Assembly: GCA_035512595.1 (NCBI GenBank)
Contig: DATKDU010000207.1
Span: 1 to 64,000 of the forward strand
From: DATKDU01 sp035512595
Lineage (GTDB): Bacteria > Planctomycetota > Planctomycetia > Pirellulales > Pirellulaceae
Direction: 5' to 3'
DNA length: 64,000 nt
The notes beneath the pieces are model-generated. The model saw nothing but the letters and a program-made list of their open reading frames with translations. It did no database searches and was not told the DNA's origin. A program made the position numbers and the translations under genes. Positions 1 to 9,706 of the stretch are shown here, piece after piece (the stretch's first letter is position 1; each line of letters begins with the position of its first letter).

Positions 1-558
1 CCGGAGGCAGTTTGCCTCCGGCTAGGAGCATGAGGCGCTTCGCAGGCCGCACGATCCCGACAACCGCTACCACTGGCCGGCGGGATGCGACGTATGGTTG
101 AAAGTCCAAAGTCCAAAGTCGGAAGCCGGCTCTCGGACAAACCCGGAGGCAGGTTTGCCTCCGGCTAAGGGCATCCGACCCCCGACCATCAGGGGGCTGA
201 CGCCCCCCGCTCGCCGATCTCCTGACGCCCCCCGCTCGCCGATCGCCTGAACCCTGAACCCTGAACCCTGAACCCTGAACCCTGAACCCTGAACCCTGAA
301 CCCTCGCCCCTGAACCCCCATGTCCTTCGCCTGGTTCCTGCTGCTGCTGGCCGTGACCGTCGGCAATCTGGCCCTCGGCTTTGCGCTGGCCTGCCTGTTC
401 GGGCACGGGCCCAACTGTAGAGCACTCGCTCCGCGAGTGCTCACCTGGGCGCGTGCCAGGGCCAGATCAGGCGGTCGGCATGAGTCGGCGTCGAATTGAG
501 CACTCGCGGAGCGAGGTGCGCTGCGAGCGGCGAATTGCGCACTCGCGGAGCGAGTGCT
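1..558. other. Repeat-packed intergenic region, no convincing gene
   Basis: I see no gene here. The stretch is a mosaic of short repeats. Two palindromes of the CCGGAGGCA...TGCCTCCGG type lie at 1-24 and 143-164, with a relative at 34094-34114. A 7-bp tandem tract (AAAGTCC) is at 101-120. A block of the CATCAGGGGGCTGACGCC type occupies 186-245. A tandem (CCCTGAA) tract is at 247-304 and a GTAG-footed palindrome cluster at 417-562. Open frames crossing the region have compositions dictated by the repeats, for example Arg/Pro/Gly-rich or heptapeptide periodic, and match nothing I recognise. Confidence 0.6.
247..304. repeat. Tandem heptanucleotide repeat (CCCTGAA)n
   Basis: About eight back-to-back copies of a 7-bp unit (TGAACCC) with almost no variation, ending at a diverged copy near 304. 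It is the purest of several tracts in this window that share a 7-bp period but not a sequence. The uniformity suggests recent slippage or copying. Confidence 0.9.
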
Positions 559-562
559 CTAC
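417..562. repeat. GTAG-footed palindrome cluster, family B (GAGCACTCGC)
   Basis: Starts with GTAGAGCACTCGC at 417 and ends with GCGAGTGCTCTAC at 562. In between are three hairpin-forming copies of GAGCACTCGC(T/G)(C/G)CGCGAGTGC. The outer GTAG and CTAC ends match the foot of REP elements. The terminal CTA at 559-561 is the stop codon of the minus-strand RidA gene. A related core lies inside uvrA at 22214-22232. Confidence 0.8.
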
Positions 563-1020
563 TCAATCTCGAAAATCGCCTCGATCTCCACCGTGATGTT
601 CCCCGGCAGCGAGCCCATGCCGACGGCACTGCGAGCGCCGACGCCATGATCGGGGCCGAAGACGTCCCGCCACAATTCGCTCGCGCCGTTGATGACCGCC
701 GGGTGCTTGTCGAAGCTGGCGACGCAGTTGACCATGCCTAGCGTCTTGATGACCCGCTTCACCCGGTTGAGGCTGCCCAGATTGGCCCGCAGCGTGGCAA
801 GAATCGCCAGCCCCGTCTGACGGGCCGCGTCGTACCCGTACTGCTGATCGACGCCGTCGCCAATCCGGCCTACGATCAGCGAGCCATCGCTCTTCAGCGG
901 GCCGTGGCCGGAGACATACGCCAGTTGGCCGGCGATCACGACCGGCTTGTAAACGCCGGCCGGCTTGGCAGCGGGGGGAAGCTCGAGCTTGAGTGCGACC
1001 AGTTGTTCTTCGGGGGTCAT
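559..1020 (-). CDS. RidA/YjgF-family protein
   Basis: A 153-residue protein of the RidA (YjgF/YER057c/UK114) superfamily, whose best known members hydrolyse reactive enamine/imine intermediates in the cytoplasm. The start Met precedes TPEEQLVALKLELPP. This LPPxxKPxGxY opening followed by AYVSGHGP is typical of the slightly longer (about 150 residue) Rid subfamily rather than the 128-residue archetype. The C-terminal part has the conserved GSLPGNITVEIEAIFE stretch. An in-frame upstream extension to 1116 exists but is repeat-derived, so I place the start at 1020. The stop codon lies in a GTAG-footed repeat. It is divergent from the Kelch gene. The family call is secure, but the substrate is unknown and the canonical catalytic arginine environment is not clearly conserved. 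Confidence 0.85.
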   Translation of the reverse strand: MTPEEQLVALKLELPPAAKPAGVYKPVVIAGQLAYVSGHGPLKSDGSLIVGRIGDGVDQQYGYDAARQTGLAILATLRANLGSLNRVKRVIKTLGMVNCVASFDKHPAVINGASELWRDVFGPDHGVGARSAVGMGSLPGNITVEIEAIFEIE

Positions 1021-1085
1021 GGCAGGACTCGGCAAGTGGGATTGTTGCGGGTTCTTCCAGGGACGACAGTATAGCGAACCGAGGC

Positions 1086-1171
1086 AAATGACCAATGACC
1101 AAGCCCCAATGTCCAATGAGTGTCAGCTCGGAGTCCTCGATTGGTCATTGGTGCTTGGTCATTGGTCATTT
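1086..1171. repeat. Facing 7-bp-period arms (TGACCAA / TTGGTCA)
   Basis: A left arm at 1086-1119 is built from TGACCAA-like heptamers. A right arm at 1140-1171 is built from their reverse complement (TTGGTCA), separated by about 20 bp, so the DNA or RNA could fold into a long hairpin. The tract spans the start of the Kelch gene and the right arm encodes part of its signal peptide. A sister copy lies before hisB at 11196-11277. Confidence 0.85.
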
Positions 1172-2150
1172 CCTATCCCTCTCCCTGCTGGCCGCGCCCT
1201 CGCTGGCCCAAGAGGCCAACTGGGTGAAGGTAACCGGCAAGGCAGCCTGGCAGCCGCGCGATTCCAGCGGCGAAGTAGTCTTTAAGGACCAGCTCTGGAT
1301 TCTCGGCGGCTGGTTCGATTCGTTTCACGCTCCGCCGCGCGACGTGTGGAGCTCGCCCGACGGCAAGAATTGGAAGCTGGTCACCAAGGAAGCTCCCTGG
1401 AAGCACAGCGACCTGCCGATGACGGTGGCGTTTGGGGACAAGATGTGGCTGCTCGGCGGCTGGTACAACGGCCGCCTGCCGGGGCACAGCGCGTCAAACG
1501 AAGTCTGGTCATCCACCGACGGCCAGAAGTGGGAGCAGGCGACGGCCAGTGCCGACTGGAGCCCGCGGCTGGCGGCGGCAGTCGTCGAATTCCAGGGGAA
1601 GATGTGGCTCCTCGGCGGCACCGAGAACTACTACTTTGGCGACGAGAAGAGCCTCAAGAACGACGTGTGGCATTCGACGGACGGCAAGGAATGGAAGCAG
1701 GCGACGGCTGATGCCGGGTGGTCGCCGCGGGCCTACCACCAGGCGGTGGTGCTGAAGGACAAGATGTACGTGCTGGGGGGCGGCAATTACGTCCCGCAGT
1801 ACCATGCGAAGAATGACGTCTGGTCCTCGTCCGACGGCATTCATTGGCAGCAGGTGACCGCGGCCGCGCCGTGGCACAAGCGGCTGTGGTTTCCCGCCGT
1901 TGTCTACCGCGATCACATGTGGGTCCTCGGCGGCTGGTCGAACAACCCGTCCCAGAACTGGCAGGACGTGTGGTACTCGCGCGACGGCCAGGAATGGAAG
2001 CAACTCCAGAGCAAGATAATCTGGAAAGAGCGGCACGAGCACTCGGCCTACGTTTTCCAGGACAAGATCTGGATTGCCGGCGGCCACGCCCAGCCGCTGT
2101 CGAGCGAGGTGTGGTCGCTGGAGTTGCCGAAGGAGTGGGGGAAAAAGTAG
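1095..2150 (+). CDS. Secreted Kelch-type beta-propeller protein
   Basis: A 351-residue protein made of about six Kelch-like blades of roughly 50 residues. Each has the pattern of a hydrophobic strand, LGG(W/T), then DVW(S/H)S(P/T/S)DG and W..V/AT, for example at residues about 70, 120, 175, 225 and 270. The N-terminus ends in a hydrophobic stretch and SLAQ, a plausible signal peptide with cleavage after SLA(Q). This suggests export to the periplasm or beyond, where such propellers usually bind ligands or partners. The start is uncertain: ATG at 1095 and ATG at 1116 both lie inside the 7-bp repeat, and the hydrophobic core ([11 protein letters not shown]) is encoded by that repeat. No enzymatic motif is visible. 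Confidence 0.8.
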   Translation: MTKPQCPMSVSSESSIGHWCLVIGHFLSLSLLAAPSLAQEANWVKVTGKAAWQPRDSSGEVVFKDQLWILGGWFDSFHAPPRDVWSSPDGKNWKLVTKEAPWKHSDLPMTVAFGDKMWLLGGWYNGRLPGHSASNEVWSSTDGQKWEQATASADWSPRLAAAVVEFQGKMWLLGGTENYYFGDEKSLKNDVWHSTDGKEWKQATADAGWSPRAYHQAVVLKDKMYVLGGGNYVPQYHAKNDVWSSSDGIHWQQVTAAAPWHKRLWFPAVVYRDHMWVLGGWSNNPSQNWQDVWYSRDGQEWKQLQSKIIWKERHEHSAYVFQDKIWIAGGHAQPLSSEVWSLELPKEWGKK

Positions 2151-2167
2151 AAGGTGCGAACGCCCTA

Positions 2168-2407
2168 CTAGCAAAAATTCACCCGCGGCGAGTGGGGCGT
2201 AATTCCCTCGTGGAATACGACCGGATAGATTTGCTCGCGGCCATCGATGGTGACAATGACTTGACCTCGGCTGCCAGGAGCAACTTCGCACGGCTCGCGG
2301 AGGATCAGGAATTGGCGGCTTATCTGCGCCACGTCGAGATTCAATCCGGCGACGTGCAGGCGAATGTCAACTTTGGCGGAATGTCCCGACCGCTCGGTAA
2401 TGAGCAT
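2168..2407 (-). CDS. Hypothetical small protein
   Basis: A 79-residue frame with protein-like composition (alternating hydrophobic strands such as KVDIRLHVAGLNLDV and RGQVIVTIDGREQIYPVVFHEG) and no recognised domain. Its ATG at 2405-2407 overlaps the possible starts (2400 or 2406) of the divergent kinase-like gene on the other strand, so the two genes would overlap at their 5' ends. That makes it either a real divergent partner or a good-looking shadow. The beta-rich C-terminal half argues for a real gene. Confidence 0.5.
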   Translation of the reverse strand: MLITERSGHSAKVDIRLHVAGLNLDVAQISRQFLILREPCEVAPGSRGQVIVTIDGREQIYPVVFHEGITPHSPRVNFC

Positions 2408-2903
2408 GGCTGATTCTGAACTCCTTAAGCGGGCCAACCTCTATGCCGTGTCGCAGTCCCTGACGATCAAGGATTCGCTCGGCTTTGGCACGGACGGGGT
2501 AATTTGGTCTACCAACGTGTCCAGTGCCATTAAAGTGTTTTCGCGCGCAAAAAACTACGCCACGGAACTGGAATCGTATCGGCGCTTGCACGACGCGGGA
2601 ATTACCGATTTGGCCGGATTCGCGGTTCCCGAACTCTATGGCTCGGATGATGATCTGCTCGTCATCGAAATGTCGCTCGTGAAGCCTCCGTACGTTCTCG
2701 ACTTCGGCAAGGTGTATCTCGATCGGCCGCCCGATTTTTCAGCCGATGTGATGAACGACTGGTACGCGGCACAAAAGGAGCTATGGGGCGATCTTTGGCC
2801 AACGGTCCGGTCCATCTTGAGCCGCCTGCAAGGACTGGGAATCTACCACATGGATCCCAAGCCCGGGAACATCATGCCCGAGCACTGGGATCCCGAGTTA
2901 TGA
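2400..2903 (+). CDS. Kinase-fold mini-protein
   Basis: About 167 residues. It has the landmarks of a protein-kinase-like fold: AIKVF (candidate beta-3 lysine), a following ELESYRRL helix with a candidate Glu, hinge-like LLVIEMSLV, and a catalytic-loop-like YHMDPKPGNIM (HxDxxxxN pattern). The protein stops about ten residues after that Asn, so the magnesium-binding DFG segment and the activation loop are missing. It may be a minimal phosphotransferase, a pseudokinase, or a truncated gene. Starts at 2364, 2400 and 2406 are possible; 2400 or 2406 give a protein beginning M(SM)ADSEL. Not in an obvious operon. Confidence 0.65.
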   Translation: MSMADSELLKRANLYAVSQSLTIKDSLGFGTDGVIWSTNVSSAIKVFSRAKNYATELESYRRLHDAGITDLAGFAVPELYGSDDDLLVIEMSLVKPPYVLDFGKVYLDRPPDFSADVMNDWYAAQKELWGDLWPTVRSILSRLQGLGIYHMDPKPGNIMPEHWDPEL

Positions 2904-2909
2904 ATTCCG

Positions 2910-4046
2910 CTAGTGCGGCGTACACGCAAACCGCTGCTGGGGCGACGACGTGACAGTCGCCGCGTCGGCGGGGAGCGACGACAGGTCGATTGCCGAGGGG
3001 ACTTCGAGCACGACCTTGATCGCCTCCCCCTTCTGCATCAGCGCAAAGCCGGTCTCGAATTCGGCCAGCGGCAGGTGATGCGTGATGACCGGCTCGAGGT
3101 TCAGCCGCTTCGACAATAAGAGGCTCTCCATTTGGTACCAGGTCTCGAACATCTTGCGGCCGTTGATGCCGAGCACTGTGGCTCCCTTGAAGATGATGTC
3201 GTTGGGCAGATCGAGCGGAACGGGCTCCGAAGGCAACCCCAACAGCGCCGCGGTTCCACCGTTGCGCAGCGCTGCGAACCCCTGCCGGATTGCCTTGGGG
3301 TGCCCGCTCATCTCCAGGAGCACTTCCGGCCCCTGATTATGGGTCAGTTCTCGCGCCCGCTGCGGCCACGATTCGTCGCTGGCGGAAAACGCCACGTTCG
3401 CGCCGAGCTTTTTTGCCAGCTCCAGCCGCTTGGGATTGCTGTCGGTCACGATGATGAAGCCGGCTCCCGCGGCGCGAGCGACCGTCACCGCCATCAGGCC
3501 GATGATGCCGACGCCGGTGATCAGCACGCTGCGGCCGCTGACGCCGGCGGCCATGACGGTGTGTACAGCGTTCCCCAGCGGGTCGAAGATCGCCGCGATG
3601 TGGTCTGGAATCTCCGGATGCACCGGCCAGATGTTCTCCTCCGGCACGGCGACAAACTGGGCGAAGCAGCCGTTGGTGTCGATGCCCAGGATGTCCACCT
3701 TCTCGCAGATGTGGCCGTTGCCCGTCCGGCACGGTTGGCAAATGCCGCAGCCGATATGCCCCTCGGCACTCACCCGCTGGCCAACCGTGGCCCGGGTCAC
3801 CGCGCTTCCTACGGAGACGATCCGGCCGACGAATTCGTGGCCGGTGGTGATGCCGACGACGACGCGGCTCTTGCTCCAGGCGTCCCACTCGTAGATGTGG
3901 CGGTCGGTGCCACAGATGCCGGCGTGGGTGACGGCAATCAGCACCTCGCGAGGGCCGATTCGCGGGACGGGCGTATCCTCCTGCCACCAGAGACCCGGGC
4001 GGTCGTGCAGTTTGCGAATGGCGGGCATGGTGGCGGGGAGATTCAT
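2910..4046 (-). CDS. tdh: L-threonine 3-dehydrogenase (zinc alcohol dehydrogenase family)
   Basis: 378 residues, very similar in layout to bacterial Tdh, which oxidises L-threonine to 2-amino-3-ketobutyrate with NAD+ in the cytoplasm. Visible features are ICGTDRHIYEWD with catalytic zinc Cys, GHEFVG with the zinc His, a structural zinc cluster GCGICQPCRTGNGHIC (four Cys), the Rossmann motif GVGIIG, and the Tdh-typical GRKMFETWY and ITHHLPL segments. It is about 35 residues longer than the 341-residue E. coli enzyme, mostly as a C-terminal tail. It is transcribed away from an XRE-cupin regulator across a roughly 100-bp spacer rich in inverted repeats, suggesting that this regulator controls it. 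A related sorbitol/threonine-type dehydrogenase is the alternative. Confidence 0.85.
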   Translation of the reverse strand: MNLPATMPAIRKLHDRPGLWWQEDTPVPRIGPREVLIAVTHAGICGTDRHIYEWDAWSKSRVVVGITTGHEFVGRIVSVGSAVTRATVGQRVSAEGHIGCGICQPCRTGNGHICEKVDILGIDTNGCFAQFVAVPEENIWPVHPEIPDHIAAIFDPLGNAVHTVMAAGVSGRSVLITGVGIIGLMAVTVARAAGAGFIIVTDSNPKRLELAKKLGANVAFSASDESWPQRARELTHNQGPEVLLEMSGHPKAIRQGFAALRNGGTAALLGLPSEPVPLDLPNDIIFKGATVLGINGRKMFETWYQMESLLLSKRLNLEPVITHHLPLAEFETGFALMQKGEAIKVVLEVPSAIDLSSLPADAATVTSSPQQRFACTPH

Positions 4047-4058
4047 GGCTCGATATCG

Positions 4059-4140
4059 ATTTCCTGGAAATGAGAACCGGTTTCCGGTATACTAGACACC
4101 GGCGTTCCTGTTTACAAGACACGATTCCATTATTTTGGAA
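4059..4140. promoter_or_regulatory. Candidate operators between tdh and its divergent regulator
   Basis: Two perfect inverted repeats lie in the divergent spacer. One is ATTTCC-T-GGAAAT at 4059-4071; the other is ACCGG-TTT-CCGGT at 4076-4088. An imperfect TTCC...GGAA pair is at about 4124-4137. Either could bind the dimeric XRE-cupin protein encoded next door. This is inference; no binding consensus is known to me for this protein. Confidence 0.4.
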
Positions 4141-4147
4141 ATCGCCA

Positions 4148-4747
4148 ATGTCTCGATCGGGCGTAACTATCGACGCTGCCGCAACTTCCGAGCCGCTCCA
4201 TCAGGTCGTTTGCGACCGAGTCCGCGACATGCGCAAAAGCCGCGGCTGGACGCTGGAGCAACTGGCTTCGCTGTCGGGCGTGAGCAGGTCGATGCTCAGC
4301 CAGATCGAGCGCGGGGCGGCCAATCCGACGCTGGGCGTAGCGTTTCGGATCGCCCAGGCGTTTGGGCTGTCGCTCGGCGATCTGGTCGATACGCCGAAGC
4401 TTGGTCCGCGCATCGACGTGATCCGGGCCGATGACCGCTCGTTTCTGTTTCGCGACGACCCGCTGGTGCGCATCCGCACCCTCTCGCCGCTGCACCTTGA
4501 AAAGGACGTCGAGTTCTACGAGCTGACGCTGCGGCCCGGCGGCATTCTCACGAGCAGCCCGCACTACGAAGGGACGCGCGAGTTTTTGACCGTTGAAGAA
4601 GGCCACGTGCGTGTGACCTCATCCGCCGAGAGCGTCGAGCTGCGCAAAGGGGACTCGTGCCACTACCCGGCGGACGTGCCGCACGAAATCGCCAACCTGG
4701 GGGAGAGCGATGCGGTGGCGTTTCTGGTGGATATTTACGCCCGGTAG
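4148..4747 (+). CDS. XRE-family regulator with cupin sensor domain
   Basis: 199 residues. Residues about 20-75 form an XRE helix-turn-helix (RDMRKSRGWTLEQLASLSGVSRSMLSQIERG). Residues about 110-197 form a cupin_2 barrel (EFLTVEEGHVRV...GDSCHYPADVPHEIANLG). This architecture is typical of regulators of amino-acid and small-molecule catabolism (PuuR-like) in which the cupin binds an effector. The divergent tdh gene makes threonine or a metabolite a reasonable guess. The stop codon TAG (4745-4747) is part of a GTAG repeat foot. Confidence 0.88.
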   Translation: MSRSGVTIDAAATSEPLHQVVCDRVRDMRKSRGWTLEQLASLSGVSRSMLSQIERGAANPTLGVAFRIAQAFGLSLGDLVDTPKLGPRIDVIRADDRSFLFRDDPLVRIRTLSPLHLEKDVEFYELTLRPGGILTSSPHYEGTREFLTVEEGHVRVTSSAESVELRKGDSCHYPADVPHEIANLGESDAVAFLVDIYAR

Positions 4748-4865
4748 AACGGAATTCATTCCGTTCCTTTTTGTAGCACGGAATTCATTCCGTTCCTGCG
4801 TGTAAAAAGGAATTCATTCCGTTGACCGTTGGGTAGTTTGGCAAACGGAATTCATTCCGTTCTAC
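4744..4865. repeat. GTAG-footed palindrome array, family A (AACGGAAT..ATTCCGTT)
   Basis: Four copies of AACGGAAT-TC-ATTCCGTT or close variants lie between two convergent genes. The array opens with GTAG at 4744 and closes with CTAC at 4862-4865. The TAG in the left foot is the stop codon of the XRE-cupin gene, and the complementary CTA in the right foot is the stop codon of the minus-strand gene. It has the structure of a REP/BIME cluster and may act as a bidirectional terminator. The same element occurs inside the hydrolase gene at 15068-15131. Confidence 0.85.
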
Positions 4866-5895
4866 GCCTGATTCCAGCAGCCCCGGCAGATCGGCGCGAC
4901 TTCGTCTTCAGTAAAGTGGACGCAAAACATGCTCGCGCCGCACCGCTCGCAGGCCAGCGGCTCGAGGGTCTTGAGCAGCGAGTTCCAGTAAACGACGAAC
5001 TCCCGTCGCGACCGCTTGCGGGTCACGTCGAGCTGCATGGCCAATGCCGGCAATTGGCAGCGGACGACGGCAATCGGCGTCAGCGTGGCGGTCATGGCGT
5101 ACCGCTCGCGGACTTCGGCCTGCTTGCGGCGGAGTTCCAATTGCACCGCCTCGCGCTTGGCCCCGATCATCTCCGGCGTAGGGGCGGTCTTGGTCCGGCG
5201 GTTGACGGCCCCTGCTTCCTTGAGCAGGGCGCTATAGTAATCCTTCAGCCGATTGAGGTCGCGGGCCAGCCGCGCGTCCAGCCGCGCCAGAAACGGCGCC
5301 GCGGCCGCCATCACCCGCGACGTAGCCAGGCGGCCGGCTTGTTCGAGCAGCGCGGACAGGTCGCCGGCCGTTTCCACAGCAGGGGCCAGGTCATACTCCT
5401 CCAGCAGATCGGGCAGCTCGATCGCCGCCAACGACCGCCCGTTGAGCGACACCGACACGTGCGTTTCGAAGCAATCCTCCGAGCGCAGCGACGCGTGGAA
5501 ATGCCACGTCTGGTACTCAACCATCGCCGCCCCGGCCCCCAGCACGCGGACGCGGGCGTTGGGCCAACTGAACGTCCGCACGACCATCTCCGCCATGTCC
5601 GCCTTTTTGAGATAACGATCCGCAATCCGAAACGCCGCCACCCGCGGCACTGCCGCCTGGAGCACCTGCCCCGCCAGGTCCAGGAACTCGCCCCCCAAGG
5701 AAACGTTCAGTCCGCCGCGCGCCGGCTGCGTGGACAGGACAAACGATTCGGCGGGGACGTGCAATGCCGCGGCCACCGGAGGCGGGGCCAGCGCCGTTCC
5801 TTCCGCACCGTCCGCGGACCACTCGACGATGCCGCCGGTCGCTTCCAGCAACTCGGTAGTGAACTGCTTGACGTCGTCCTGCACGGTGGAGGCGG

Positions 5896-5899
<4 letters not shown>
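4862..5899 (-). CDS. Helicase-associated hypothetical protein with C-terminal zinc finger
   Basis: 345 residues, no family I can name with confidence. The middle (residues about 175-280) is long, charged and helical, rich in Arg, Glu and Ala, and likely coiled coil. The C-terminus has CERCG...ICRGC, two CxxC knuckles that probably bind zinc. The start overlaps the stop of the SNF2 helicase gene by 4 bp (ATGA), so the two are translationally coupled and the protein is probably its accessory subunit. The stop lies inside a GTAG repeat. Confidence 0.7.
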
Positions 5900-7770
<1,871 letters not shown>

Positions 7771-8026
7771 CCTGCTGATAGCGAGCCATCGCGGCGGCTG
7801 GCGATAGTCAATGTGGCTATGTTATGGCACGCTCGCCTGGGCCATACAAGACAGGATGTCGGTCGAAGGGGGTCGGGAATCGTTGCGGGCCGAAGCCTTC
7901 TCCACAGGCAAAGCGATGGGCCCGAAACGACGGAGGGCCCCTTGGCTCCCTTCCGCCTGACGGCAGGTGCGAACACAATGACGCTCAGCGCTGTCCCTTC
8001 AGTCAGCCAGTCGAACACCGTCTGCG

Positions 8027-9385
8027 ATGACGAACATGCCCCTAGCAATCTCGCGTATCGACACCCGCCGCGACGACGTCGAGGCGGCACTCGACGCCCT
8101 GCGCCGAAAGCTCAGCCCGGCGGGGAACGTCGTCAGCGAGGCGGGGCGGAAGAAGACGATCGAGGTCTTCGGCGAGCCGCTGTCGCCGCAACAAGTCGTG
8201 GAGCGGATCTGCGGCGACGTGCAGGCCCGCGGACTGGCTGCTGTGCTGGAGTATTCGCGAAAGCTCGACCGGGCGGAACTGACGGCGCAGACTGTTCGCG
8301 TCTCGACCCAGGAACTGGCCGCGGCACATGCCAAGGCGGAGCCAGAATTCCTGGCGACGGTCCGTCAGGTGCGGGACAACGTCCTTGAGTTTCAGCGGGC
8401 CATTCTGCACCGCGACGTGGAAGTGCGGAGGCCCGGCGTACTTCTCAAGCAGCGCTATGTGCCGCTAGCACGCGTCGGCATTTGCGTTCCCGGCGGCGCG
8501 GCGGCTTATCCTTCGACCGTGCTGATGACTGCCGTGCCGGCGCAGGCGGCCGGCGTCAAAGAGATCGCCATCGTGTCGCCGCCGACCGCCAATGGGGCGA
8601 ACAATCCCGACGTGCTGGCGACTTGCCACGAACTGGGAATTACCGAGATCTATCGCATCGGCGGCGCACAAGGGGTCGCAGCGTTGGCCTACGGCATCGA
8701 CGGCGTTGAAAAAGTTGACAAGATCGTCGGACCGGGCAATCTGTTCGTCGCGCTGGCCAAGCGGCACGTCTTCGGCGAGGTTGATATCGATTCGATTGCC
8801 GGGCCGAGCGAGGTCGTGGTGATTGCCGACGACTCGACGCGCCCCGATTTCACGGCGGCCGATCTGTTGGCCCAGGCGGAGCATTCGCCTGGGGCGAGCA
8901 TCCTGGTCACTTGGAGCGAGCGGATTCTGGAGGCGACGGCCGCTGAACTTGAACGACAAGTGGCAAAGCTTTCCCGCGCCGAGCTAACCGTCCAATCGCT
9001 GCGGGACTTCGGCTGTTTGATTCTCGTTCGCGACGAAGACGAGGCGTGCCGGATCACGAATCTGATCGCCCCCGAGCACCTGCACATTGCCACCGATCAT
9101 GCCGAGCGGTTGCTCGCCAAGATTCGCAATGCGGGGGCCACCTTCCTCGGCAATTACAGCCCGGTCGCCCTCGGTGACTATGCCGCCGGCCCGTCGCACG
9201 TGCTGCCGACCGGCGGCACGGCCCGCTGGGCATCGGGGCTGTCGGCCAACCACTTTTTGCGCTCCAGCAGCCTGATCCAGTACGACTCCGAGGCGCTAAA
9301 ATCCATCGCCCCGCACGTGCAGCGGCTGGCGGACAAAGAAGGACTGACGGCGCATCGGGCGAGCGTGGACGTGCGGCTGGGTTGA
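8027..9385 (+). CDS. hisD: Histidinol dehydrogenase
   Basis: 452 residues. Catalyses the last two steps of histidine biosynthesis, NAD+-dependent oxidation of L-histidinol to L-histidine, with a zinc ion. Conserved blocks visible are RYVPLARVGICVPGG, GPGNLFVALAK, IDSIAGPSEVVVIAD, LLAQAEHSPGA (zinc-binding Gln and His), PEHLHI, and the C-terminal GTARWASGLSANHFL. Length is normal (about 430-440). An alternative start is ATG at 8036. It is the first gene of an interrupted his cluster with hisC and hisB downstream on the same strand. Confidence 0.95.
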   Translation: MTNMPLAISRIDTRRDDVEAALDALRRKLSPAGNVVSEAGRKKTIEVFGEPLSPQQVVERICGDVQARGLAAVLEYSRKLDRAELTAQTVRVSTQELAAAHAKAEPEFLATVRQVRDNVLEFQRAILHRDVEVRRPGVLLKQRYVPLARVGICVPGGAAAYPSTVLMTAVPAQAAGVKEIAIVSPPTANGANNPDVLATCHELGITEIYRIGGAQGVAALAYGIDGVEKVDKIVGPGNLFVALAKRHVFGEVDIDSIAGPSEVVVIADDSTRPDFTAADLLAQAEHSPGASILVTWSERILEATAAELERQVAKLSRAELTVQSLRDFGCLILVRDEDEACRITNLIAPEHLHIATDHAERLLAKIRNAGATFLGNYSPVALGDYAAGPSHVLPTGGTARWASGLSANHFLRSSSLIQYDSEALKSIAPHVQRLADKEGLTAHRASVDVRLG

Positions 9386-9418
9386 ATCCGACGTAGAATT
9401 GGTTTCGGAGGACTTGCG

Positions 9419-9694
9419 ATGTCAACTGCCACATCCACATCGGTTGGACATTCCATTTATAGCGACATCATCGCTGCGGCAGAGACTCCGCTCAGCGAGG
9501 AAGGGGCGAACTGGATACTCAGCCTTCGCTTTCCCCAGGCACATGTCGATCGAATGCTGGTGCTGGCCGAGCGCAACAACGCCGGAAAGCTAACATCTGA
9601 GGAACGCGAAGAAATGGATCAGTATCTTCACACGGGTCACGTGCTTTCGATGCTACACGCCCTCGTCCGCTTGGCGCGTCGTCACCAGGAGTAG
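9419..9694 (+). CDS. Small hypothetical protein paired with HNH nuclease
   Basis: 91 residues, acidic, predicted mostly helical (WILSLRFPQAHVDRMLVLAERNNAGKLTSEE then HVLSMLHALVRLARR). A GGAGG-like ribosome binding site (TTCGGAGGAC) lies 5-10 bases before the ATG. The HNH gene follows after 12 bp, so the two form a transcriptional unit. Two-gene units like this, a short helical protein followed by an HNH nuclease, are common, but the function is not known to me. A toxin-antitoxin or selfish-nuclease role is possible. Confidence 0.7.
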   Translation: MSTATSTSVGHSIYSDIIAAAETPLSEEGANWILSLRFPQAHVDRMLVLAERNNAGKLTSEEREEMDQYLHTGHVLSMLHALVRLARRHQE

Positions 9695-9706
9695 GCGAGC
9701 GCACGA

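Noticed and set aside
67..444. 125-codon frame with GFRVQGS heptapeptide repeats
   Set aside because: The peptide repeats are simply the translation of the (CCCTGAA) tandem DNA repeat.
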